Assembly (NCBI RefSeq): GCF_002234675.1
Contig: NC_019877.2
Span: forward strand, 24,261,519 to 24,325,518
DNA: 64,000 nt
Direction: 5' to 3'
From: Oryzias latipes
Lineage: Eukaryota; Chordata; Actinopteri; Beloniformes; Adrianichthyidae
Both the position numbers and the translations under genes were made by a program. Below the pieces are notes generated by a model. The model saw only the letters and a list, made by a program, of their open reading frames with translations. It searched no databases and was not told the DNA's origin. Shown piece after piece: positions 24,101 to 36,100 of this stretch; position 1 is the first letter of the stretch, and every line of letters begins with the position of its first letter.

Positions 24101-27100
24101 CTCCTGCGGCTCCAGTTCATGAACGCCAAGTCTTTTGAGCAGCTCTCGGACCTGCTGGCTTTCCAGGAGCCCCAAACAACTCAGCAGGGATGGGTGAACA
24201 ACACTGACATCCTTGTACAGGGCAGAAACTGCTCCTGGAGGAGGATCCCACACACAAAAGCCACATTTACATAGAGGTCTTTTTGTTTGGAAGTTACAGT
24301 TTTTGGTTCTTTGGGGGATTTCTCCTGATTGTCAGTGCACAGTGTGTTTGGTGTCTGCATGCTTCAGATTTAGGAAATGCAAAACTAAAATGTCTTCCAG
24401 TTGGTTCTTAGTGACAGGTTCTGGTTTTCTTATACTGAAAACATCCAGTATCTTTATCATTGAAACGCCGATGCTTCAGTGACCTGTTTTTCTGAAGCTG
24501 ACATGGTTAGGCCATGATTCCCTACTGAAGCCTGCACTGCTCAATATTCTATGGGGTCCAGATGACCCGATCCTTACATTGACGTGTTCTCCCTACCATG
24601 ACAAAGGTAAATGGTAAATGGCTTATACTTCTATAGCGATTTCTACCCTCTTTGGAAGGCCCAAAGCGCTTTACAGTCACAGTCCCATTCACTCAGTCAC
24701 ACACCCATTCACACACTGACTGTCAAAGGTGGATGCAGGTGGAAAGATTTCATGCAATCCATGGACACCAGTGAAGATCATTGAAGAAAAAAGGTTCAGC
24801 GCACTGTCTAGTGGGTCTAGATGACCCCACTCCCAATGTTAAAGTACCTATGATAGCACAAGGGTTAACGGAACATTGCGTTGAACTTGGCTGCCTCTCT
24901 GAAGCATCCACACTCACCTCTGCCGCCTGACTTCACCTTCAAGCGCAGCATCAACTTTGTGCTGCACATTGCGCCTCTTGCACTACTTTCACCTATTATG
25001 ACCGACGTAAAAACCAGGCCGCCTCTGTCATAACTGTCATGTTAGTGTCATGCCGTGTCAGGATTTGCTGTCCTCTGTTTTAATGTCCCAATCAGCCTTT
25101 TTCCAAAAACATGTAAAATCTCCCTTGACTAGCCTTGTTTTTCATACTTGGGGAGACTATCACATGAAGGGTGAGGGGGTCATTCTGTGCTTCATCCCTC
25201 TTTCCCTTCTCCACCATCTGCTCTTGTCATTCATATGTTTCAGATGAAGTTTGTCTTTTAAACGTCAATTGTTGTTTATAAAAATAAGCATAAAGTAGTG
25301 ATTGAACTTCTTTAGTTCTAATGGGTTTGACAATAAGATGTCTTTAAGTCCTTTGGTGAAAAACTGAGTAGACAAACACACAAACATTTGTTCTTGTGAA
25401 GTTAAAAGATGGACGTTGTACAGCTTTGATTTCTCTTTAGCTTAATGGTGAGAGACAGATAGAAAATGAAGGGACATTCTCTAAAGAACTCTGCACCTGC
25501 ACTCTCTCAGCTGAGCCACATAAACGTCCCAGAAAAACCAAGTGAAAGTTCAGCCGCAAAGATGGCAGCTTAGAGTCTTCTCTCCCCCGACATTAGGAAT
25601 TTAACTGCCCTTCAAACTCGACAAACGCTATCTAAATTGATTCTAAGAGATGGATAAGGGCAAGATGTGGACGCGAGACAGGCAGGCTAAACCAAAGCCA
25701 AAGAAAGCCACTCAAACTGCTGATTTTCATGGAAGCACCAGCCCAGAATGCCCATGTGCTAGTGTTAGCAGCGCTTCACCGGCTAATGCTGACAAATCCC
25801 TGCACAAACCTAATACATTCAGCTTAATGCTGCATATTCTACAATTAGCTACAGACATCAAAAGCTTAAATAAAGACTTACCCGTCTGACCCTGAGCTTT
25901 CTTTTTCTTTGCCTTAGTTTCTTCCATCAGGAAGATCACTCCCTCCTTATTTAGTGTCACCACATTTCCATTTGCCAGAGGGATTATGGGTAGATTTTTA
26001 AGGTTTTGCAGGATGGATTCTGCATCTCCAAAGCCATGCTCCACAGCTCGGAAGTTGCAGACCAGCAACCTGGCCAACTGACGGATTTTCTCCTCTGGAG
26101 GAGAAACATTATTTGAACTTCAGACAAAATAATTGAGAGTTTTGATCCACCTCGCCTCAGCGGATGCAACCCCACGGCTGCACACACCTTTGAGCATGTG
26201 CCCCGCTTCCACCAGTTCATTTGCCATGGCTGTGGTTACCGTGGTAACATCAGACCCCTGCAGGTATCGGACTCCCAATTGAGTCAGCAGAGAGGTGGGA
26301 GGTGTTGGACTCAGATCTGGATGAAGATAAGACAGAGACAGGTGCTTTTCCAGCTCGTCACTGCCGATGATGTCGCGGATCACGGCGTCCTGACAGATGG
26401 CCACTTGAGACGGCAGTTTGTACACGACGCCACCGTCTGAGAAGACATAATGAGGAGAGTGTTACATCACATGCTTTTGTAGTCCAATGAGACTCTTAGT
26501 TCTTCCATTCACACCAGGGGAGAGAAAAGGTTTTAACTGGTGGGCCTCAAAGAGTATTCAATAGTCAACATTGATAGAGTCTTTTAGAAAGTCACCCCTT
26601 GAGAGAGAGAAACAACATGGAATCTGGACAAAAACGGGATTTCATTTTGAATGAAAATCAATACTTTAAAACATTTGTTGGAGTTTTTATTTTGCAACTG
26701 TGGCTTTAGTTCTCACTTTACAGCCAACTGCAACAATGGGTTGATGTTCCTCAGAGAAAAAACAAATTTAGAGGACTGGCGTGACGGTGTGGCGTTTGAA
26801 TGATCGGAAAAAGAACAAATATTCCAAGACCCCATGAATGCAGAGTAACTTTCTGCACTTAGATAATGGTGCACCATTAATGGGGAGACACCAGAATTTT
26901 ACAAGGAAAGTAAAACATTAATCAGGATTATCAATGAAATGTATTCCTGTAGTGTGCCCACCCCTCCTCTACACATTCTGTGAGTCATACCTGAGTTACG
27001 TGTTGGTAGGAAGGCCTTGTCCTTCAACAGATGAATAATTTGCCCGGCAACAGGATTGAAGAAGTCCAACACTTCATCAGGAAGGGGTATGAACTGCAGG

Positions 27101-30100
27101 AAGGGGCAGAGTCCTTTTAGCCCCATGAACTCTGAGTGATCCTGAAACAAAAAGTGGAGAAAACGATCATCAGAGTCCAGCTTGTGCAAAGCATTGTGGG
27201 AATCTTCTCGCTCTGTGAAATATGCAAAACAATGTCAACTTTAGCTGGAAGTAGCTTTTCAGGGTGTGTCCAATATTATTGTACAAGAACCATTTTCAAA
27301 AGATCAATTATTTTGTTTGTTCCCTGCAGTTCTGCCTCACATCAAAGACCGCCATCGCCTGCAGGAAAAGTTGTGGTACTTCGGATCGGAGCCACTGGTT
27401 CCAGGAGCTGTCCCTGTCAACATCTTCCCGAGAGGAGGGGATGTGAAAGTCTCCTACAGATCACAAGATTATCGGTCAATCACAGTGCCGGTTAGAAAGA
27501 CGGATAAGCCGTCATTTACCACAGCCACATTCTTACCTTGGATAATGAAGCGAAATCCAAAACTGCGGAGAGGCAGGTACGCAAACACCGGCTGCTTCTG
27601 AGGCTGGCATATGAGGTCTTCTGCTGTGCCACTGCAGAGCTGGAAAGCCAGAGCCAGCTCAGTCGACTCAACATCTTGTTCTCCCTGAATAAGACAAGGA
27701 AAAGTGCTCAAAATAAACAGGAGCAAGGCTGCTGGAAAGTCACCAGTTTTCTGCCAGAGACAGAGGAGCAGGAGCTGCCCCTTTCGGCCTGACAGGTCAT
27801 TCAAAATCTTGGCTGGCATTTTGTTTTTGTGGAAGGAAAACCACTTCAGGGATGAGACAGAAAGCCAAGCAGCCCCAGATCCTAAACCGAGGAGGGACTG
27901 ATTTCAGCCTAATTTCTAAAACCACAAAAAGGAAGTGAGTCTGAAAGCAAAACACCATGGAGGAGGTGGGGGGGCATCACCATTTGAGGATACAAAGTGG
28001 TTTTGACCACCAGCCAACGGTCGATGCCCTCTGAGTGCTCCACCTCTACAACATTTTTCCTCAGGTCTTTGCGGGTCATGGTCACGAGGCGTTTCTCGCT
28101 CTGCCCACAGAAACAGGAAGCGTGTTAGAGATGAGGATTGTGAAGGAGTCTCTGTACGAGCAGACGCTGACTGACATGGTTGTAGATGGTGATGGACCGC
28201 AGGCGATGCAGGAAGAGCAGCAGAGACGGGTGCACGTCATGAAATAGGTTTTGGGTCAGACGGCTCCCAGAGCGCAGAGGAAGCCTTATTTTGGTAGTCC
28301 AGCTGAGGAACAAGCAGCAAACAGAGGCACAATAATATCAACAGCGTAAAATTCATGCAGCCTGACCACAGGGATAATCATGCTCCTGCTGCAGCAGGGC
28401 TTCAGGAAACACAGCTGTGACGATGGACAGAGATCATCTTCAGTTTAAAATGACCGCGCTGACCCATCAACCTTCAAAGGAAAGAAAGAAGTGCAAGAAA
28501 GAGAAAGAAATCTTTGGTTTAGATTCAGTGTTGCTAGATCGGATCAGATCGGATTCTTTCAGTTTCTCTCTATTTCAGTGGAATAAAAGTGGATTTGTCA
28601 GTCACTGATTCTCCATACAAACAAAAACTTCACACAGCACCAGGATTCTTTTTCACCTTCTGCCTATCACAGTAGATGCATCTATGATGAACATTGCAGA
28701 CCAAACTCAGCTTTTTCATTGGAGCATCTTGGAGAAGCTGTGACTGACCAATACTGTACCCCACTCTGCCGGTTCCATTTTCAGTGAATTCAGCTGCTTC
28801 TCATCACCGTGGCTGCTTGAAGACCACACTTCTTTGTATTTCTCACTTCTCCTGGCTAGTTGTGTAAAGGTTAAAGGTTAAACAACGTACATTTCCACAA
28901 TTTCCTTGACTTAGGGTCCCAATACAACCACAGAGGTCATGAAAAGGTTTTTTTCTTCAAAGGAAAAGATGCTGCTGGTGTTTCTTCAACTCTACATTTG
29001 ATCAATAGTGAATCAAAATTTTATGTGAAAATGTGTTAATAGTAATTAAATATATTTGGACCAAGCTGTTAGGTGAATTAGCACAAAGTCTGAAGTGCAA
29101 ACCAAATAGAACTGAAGCAAATCTGTGCTTAGTCTTTAAAAACTCTGAATGATCAGAAATGTTGTTTTTCTTTCGGCTTTCCCCATCAGGGGTCGCCACA
29201 GCGAACGAGTCGCACGGTAAACTTGGCAATGTTTTACGCCGGATGCCCTTCCTGACGCAACCCTCTCAAAGCAACCGGGCTTGGGACCGGCACAGAAGTA
29301 GAGAAGGGAACAGGGAGCAGCCCGGAGTCGAACCCTGGTTTCACGGACGGAAGGCGCCGCAAACCAGCACGAGCTAAACCGGCTCGTGATCAGAAATGAC
29401 TTTTTTAGATCATCAAGCTGCCTAACCCTCTAAATGCAAAAAGGAAAGAAAAAAAACCTGAAACGTCTCCACGACAAAAAGAAAAAACATATGGAGACGT
29501 TTTCCAAAAGTCCAACCTGTGCTGACTGATGAGCTTGAGCTGGGGGTCCAGAGGCCTCTCCTCCTCGGTCCAGTGGGGGAGGATGTATCCCATGGGGCCA
29601 CAGCTCCGGTCGAAGCGCAGGTGGAAGCCGTTGGAGTGGATCTCAGGACAGTCTGTCACCTTAAACACAGACTTAAAGCCGATGCCCTTTTGTCCTGCAG
29701 AAAGGAGGACAAAGAGAAATGACTGTTGTGTTACACAAAAGACATAAAGTAGGTCCTTTTCAAACATGAAAGTAACATTTGCTGATAATCAAAAGGATTG
29801 ATCTCCTTACCAATGTATCCATATCTGTGCTTGCCCTTGGTGCTGCGGCCCACATCACAGATGGCTCTGATGTTCTTCTCCTGGAAGCCGGTCTCATTGT
29901 TCAGGATGGTGATGCAGTCCTGCTCCACGACGAAGGCCAGCGACGGGACAACAGTGGGGTCCAGCGAATAGCTGTTGTCGTCAGCATTCTGGGAAAAGTG
30001 GAAAAAAATGACGTTTCAGTGACATGCGTTCCCTCCCTCCAATCATGTTTGGGGGCGTGTGACGGACGGGCCGTTGACCTGGATGAGCTCCAGCACAAAG

Positions 30101-33100
30101 TGTGTGTCTTTGCTGTATAGTTCTGTGGAGAGGCGAGCCAGGCCGCGGCCCAGCCTCTCCTGATGGACCTCCAGCAGCCTCTGGCCGTGTGCAGACAGTT
30201 CCACCCCGATGCCAAACTCGCTTTTCCTTCATCAAACAGACAAACATTAGACAGAAAAGAGTCCTGACTGCACCCAGCTGCTGTGCGGGGAAACACCCAA
30301 CCTAATGTCCTCAATTATGGCTCTTTGGAAACAGAGTACGGTCTCTGACTGGAAGCCGGCCCTCTTCTCCTCGTCTGCTTCACCAGCTTCGTTAAGAAGC
30401 CCGTCACCTGCCTCTCCCTCAGCGTCACTGCGTTTTGAAGTCTTTTCATTAGCACATGAGGCCAGCTCACACATCTCCCCCTCGTCTTCCTCTTCCTCAG
30501 TTTGCAAACCTTTGTCACCATTTTAAAGACAAAAAAGTGGACGGTGCCGATCGCTGTGTAAAAATGCATTAACCAACCATTTTTTAGAAAAAGACCACTG
30601 CCATGTTTGGTCACCTGGTTGGAGGTCAGTGGATGCACAGTCTGTCAAATCTTCCTTAGCTTCACTCACATTCAGAGCTGACAGACTGCTGCTGTTTGAA
30701 ACTGCCCAACTACACTGAAGTCACAGAAAACATCACCATTACTGCACGCCACGCCACGCCACGCCACGCCTGAAAAGCTGAACCAACAACTACATGTTTG
30801 TTTAATGTTCTGGACTTCACCCTCACCTTGACCTGCTCCATGTGTTCTTTGCACAGGTTGTGGTTCTGAGGTGGGCGGAGCTTGTTCTGGTAGTCTCTGA
30901 TCCAGTCTGTCACACCTGAGAGAGTGCCCAATCGGTGCAGGCAGTTCAGGTGTCTCAGGTCAGACTGAGCCGTGCTGATCAGGACCTGTTTGGACTTCGT
31001 TTGACCCACAACAAGGGAGAAAGGCTCCAAGAACACCTGGGGGGGGTTACATTCATGCAGGGACTTAGACACAGGTGATATCTCTTGAAATATATTCACA
31101 CACTTGAAGGAAGAAAGGAGATTTATGAATGACTTTGAACTCCACTCCCATCATTTATATTGAGGCTCAGCTATCTCTTGTGTCAAAAAAACAGATGGAA
31201 CCATATTGGAGCTCAATAGAAAATCTTTGTGGCTTTTGCCGAGGACCTGCCTTCTGCAGAAGAGCCTGGCAGGTTCTGGTGGGGATTCGGATCAAACAGT
31301 CCAGCAGAAACTTTGCCACCCGGCTGTAGCAGGAAATGTCCTCTTCAGCCTGGGAAAGATCTAAAAACATTCATTTTCAACTGCCATACTGGAGGTGTCT
31401 TTCTACATATTTTGTTGTACTTTTTAATAAAGAGAACTTCGCGAACCTTCTTTGGCCATGGCCTCTGCCAGAGCGCTCTGCATGTGATTGGCCAGGAGGG
31501 CCGTGGGGGCGTTCCTGATCCCGTCTGCGACCATCATGGACACAAGATGACCAGCGGTGCCGACAGGGTCCAGGGCGGCGACCGCACTGGTGAAGTGTTT
31601 GTGTCCTGTGTTTGTGGTGATCTTGAGCAGCAGGCCTGGTCTCACCTCCAACGCTGCCAGCCCTGTATTCGCTACGTTTGTGAAACAATCCATCACATAT
31701 GAGCCAAATAGAAGCATTGATAACACACTTTACGGATGTGACACTGAAAGAACACAAAAAAGACAGTGGTACACAGCTGTTGTGTCATGCTTACAGTATT
31801 ATCAGGTTTATTCCATAATAAAAAACATTTTCTGCCATAAATCAAGGGTCTGAGGGGACCAATCAGTTCATATCAGTCCTTTAAATGTGTAAAAAAGTGC
31901 ACAACTGTAGAGTAGTGATCTGAGCATCTTTCTGGCTTCAACACAGAAAAAACATAAGAGGTGCATAGATGCAACCTCTAGAGATATTCTTATGACATGA
32001 ATGTATGTCCAGCTGCTCAGACATGAGGAGGACACACACAGGCAGTCCGTGTTCAGCTGTAAGGTACTGAAGATTCAGGGCCGATGTAAAACCAGAAAGA
32101 ATGGATTGATTCAGATATTGAACCCTCTAAACCAGGGGTCGGGAACCTATGGCTCGCGAGCCATATATGGCTCTTTTGATGGTCACATGTGGCTCGCAGA
32201 CAAATCTTTAATTCAAATTTTTTTTCTTCATTAGACCAGTCCTTCTCGTGCGTGATGCGATGGCAGAGGCGCGCAGTAGTAGCGGTGCTTAGAGAGACAA
32301 ATCTGCGCCAGCACTAGTATAAGTTTAAAATTGTCTATTAATTCACAGAGTTTGTACCACCCGGAAACCTGTGAATTGCCGTGCCTAAAACTGCGCGCTC
32401 CCGTCTCTGAGAAAGAGCGCACAGTTGCGGGGACGGGATGTGTGAGGGAGAAAGCAGAGGGTGGGGGTGAGGTGTTGTGGGGACCGGCAGCAGGTGAATC
32501 GCGCAGGGATTGTAAATAGGTAAAACCCACTGCCTGTCACTCACTGCAGCGTGTGAATGTGTGTTTGGCTCCCCGTCTGCATGTGAGCAGTCTGTCTCAC
32601 ATCTACAAAACATTCATACCAACCTAAGATCACGTTAAAGTCTCAACGCCTGCATGAAGCAGAAACTCACCACGTAAACCAGACTAGACCATCAGCAAAA
32701 CTACCACGAGAAATACTCATCATTTATTAGAAACAGCATAACAATGTTATTAAAAAGAATCCACAGACTTATTGTACTTTAAAAATGTTGAAATTACATC
32801 AAATGCACACATTCACTTGTATATTTAGTTTTAAACATATTGTCGCGGACTGAGTTGGGTGGCTGTTAGGTATTTTGGACCAATGGGGTTCAGCTATGGG
32901 CCGAATAAGGGAAATGGGAGGGCTGCAGCGGGAGCAGGGGAATATAAAGTTGGGAGACGCGCTCTCGTCTCGTCTCGGCGGGAGAGATTCAGGAGTTGCT
33001 GAATTAATTGTTCGGCGTTTGTTGCGGTCTGCAGTAACCAGAATTAAGAACCTTAAAAGAGGTTAAGTCTCCGTGCCTCAGTGTGGGAAAGGGACACTAC

Positions 33101-36100
33101 ATTATTGTATGGCTCTTTCGAAATTACATTTCAAAATATGTGGCGTTTATGGCTCTCTTGGCCAAAAAGGTTCCCGACCCCTGCTCTAAACAAACCGGTC
33201 TGCCCATCAGTGTTCCACCCTGTATTCATTGTTGCATGTCATTATCTGATAAAAACAGCTTACCCGCATCTCTTTCTATGAAGTCCTTCAGGGGGCCATG
33301 AAGGGGCTTGAAGATACAATCCCATTGGCTCCAGTCACTCAGGTCTTCCAGCAGAGGGCAGCATTGTAAACTAGCGAGGGCCTGACCTTTGGACACCTCA
33401 CCTAGACGTCCCACAGGCTCAGACCCACTTTTAGGGCTGTTTTAATGGAAAGGATGCAGGACACGTGAATATAAATGAAAATCTGAATAAATAAATACTA
33501 GAAATTGTACAAGAAAACTAGATCCGACTTTTGACTTCCACTCCAACCTTTCATTTGTGTGTTTGGACACCAGAGCTGACTCATAGCAGATCAGGCTCAG
33601 TCCTCTGCCGCTGAGCTCCCTCTGCCGTTGGACCAGCCCAGCTAGTGTCGGCAGAGAGCCGTAGCCGAGGTCCCGACTGTCCCGGACGCTGTAGTGAGCC
33701 CTCAGAGCTGACTCCACGCAGGACAGCTGGAAACAGTCAGGCCAACGTTGAAGCTCCATTTTAGGTTCAGTGCCTGTGCTTTAGTCAGAAGACGACATAC
33801 TTCATCAGGATCAGAGGGCGTTGTCTTGCCACACTGCTGGATGAACTCAAATACGTCTTGTTTGCAGGGTCTGAAGCCACATCCAGCCAGATTGTTGTTG
33901 TCTTCCAGGAACAGAAGCGATCCCAGAGATTCCTGCAGGAGCTGCACAGTCACAGGGATGCAAACCGGGCTGGGGGTTAGTTTGACTGAGGCAATATCAG
34001 GAGATCTGACGAGAACAAGAACTGGTGGGATCTACTCAGACAGTTTCACTCATTACAAATCTCAGGAAAGCCCAAGCGTCACCTGAATGTTTTTCACCAG
34101 GAACTCCAGGAAGCTTCCTTGCTCTAAAGACCCAAAATCTGGGATTTGAAAGTGTTTGGTCATCTTCCTCTCCAGGGCAGCGATGTGGGCCAGAGTGACG
34201 GCTGAGTTCTGACTCCTCAGGCTTTCTCTGAGAAACTCTTTCAGCGTGGCTGGAAGACACAAGTGTCAGTTTTTCTGAAGAAATAAAAGAAATGCCAGGA
34301 TTTTCTGTGCATGAACCTTCACAGGGGAGGGCTGGGACATCGCTGTCATCGCTGACAGCTTGGCTTTGTTCTGTGTTTTTGGAGCTTTTCTTTTGGGGCA
34401 CCAGTTCCTGGGGGGCAGCCAGGGAGCCCCCGCAGATGGCCAGCTGAAACAGGGCCTTTGCCAGTTGATCATCGGACACTGCTTTCAGGAAGCTTTCACA
34501 GTGCTGGAGAATAATTCAGATCATCTTAATTGTTCTTGTTAAGTGATTGCTGAATGCTGATTGCTTGAAATGGTGTGGTGAAGCCAATCCCACAGAAAAA
34601 AAACCTTCTCCTACATCGTTAGAACCTGAAATGATTTTTTTAAAGTTTTGAAGAACCTTTCTCTGTTCACAATCATTAGCAAGTCCAGGCCAACTGAAGA
34701 GCTGATCCTAGTTTACAATGTTCTGTTCATTAAATCTCTGCTGGGGTTAACTGACATACAAACTCCCCAGATTTCACTACACTTGAGGTTCACTCAATCA
34801 ACTGACTGTGTTGATATAGCAGCTTTCATCCATGTCTCTTTATCATATACTTTTATTAACCACTAAATGCTAAGGAGCACAAGACTTCAGCTTTCCGTTC
34901 CAAATGAGCAAATATTAGACGAACCTCTACTGCTACCACATTAAAGCACATCTGGGCAGAGACCTGATTTGGCTCCATGAGGGATTTACCTTCACCATCT
35001 CTGGGCTGAACACTGTGCTTGCGTTGGAGAGGACTGTCAGCACCACTTCAGCGGCCGACATAGAGGCGTACTTTTTTCTGACATCCATGTTTATGGTGGA
35101 GAAGGAGTCGGTGCTCTGTAGAGGCTCAAAGACGCTCTTCTTCATCTTCCTCAGATGGTCAAGCGTCTCCTTCTCGATGGCCTCTCTGCATTGCTCTAGC
35201 ACCGCCTCTTCAGTGCTGGTCACTTTGGCAATAGTCTTCAGGGGGCAGAAGTTAAAAGGAGATGCTTTAGATTCACATGGGACCTGCACACCTTTAATGA
35301 CCATGGAGAAAACAAGCACAAAGCTTTTCATTCATGGTTTTTTTTTAACTAAAATGATTAGAAATTGTTTTTTTTTTATTTCTAAAGTCAGTCTGGCTCA
35401 CCTTTCAGTTAAAATTGATTGCTGTATAAAAAAAAACATTTGTCTAAACGTGAATGAATGAATAAATCAGAATCAAAATGACTCCGTTCCAAAGCAGAAC
35501 AACCCTTTCATTTTACATCCTGTCAATACAGACACAGCGACTTTTGATATTAAAAAGACAGTTTAAGACATCTCTCAGAAATGTTAAACTAAGTCACAAT
35601 GTAGTTGCAGTTTTGACATTCCTTCTAGTGACATGTGACCTAAACAACCTTTACTATGACAGGAGTAAAACAGTTCCTTGGTTTGCTTTGTGGGTCTTGT
35701 TTATGGATGACAGAAACACAGCTCTGTCTGAATGTCAAGCAGGTTTTTAAGCAGCTGAGGTTGTTTGGGCGTGTCTGATTTCCAAGAATAACTGGATTGG
35801 TTAGTTATTAAAAGAAAGATGTAAAAAGGATTTTTTTTGTTGTCACCAAAAAAATGCTTTTGTATCAACAAAGTAGGAGCCACCTCTCTGCATCCCTCTA
35901 GCACTGCTGCTTTCGACCCCATCAAAAGTACAAACAATAGATGGAGTCTACTGAAACTGAATGTAGAAGTAAACCATGGTGTGGGTTGTGGAAGTCTTAC
36001 TGATAAAGGCAGATGGAGGCCCAGGATCACGATTCCAAGCTTGTTAGGATGCTCACAGTCATAGTGGTCGGCCAGATGCTTCATAAAATCGGCCAGGGTC

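Noticed and set aside
29901..30314. 137-codon minus-strand frame rich in Arg/Ser/Trp
   Set aside because: Wrong frame of exons 16-17; the true frame gives the ATPase N-box.
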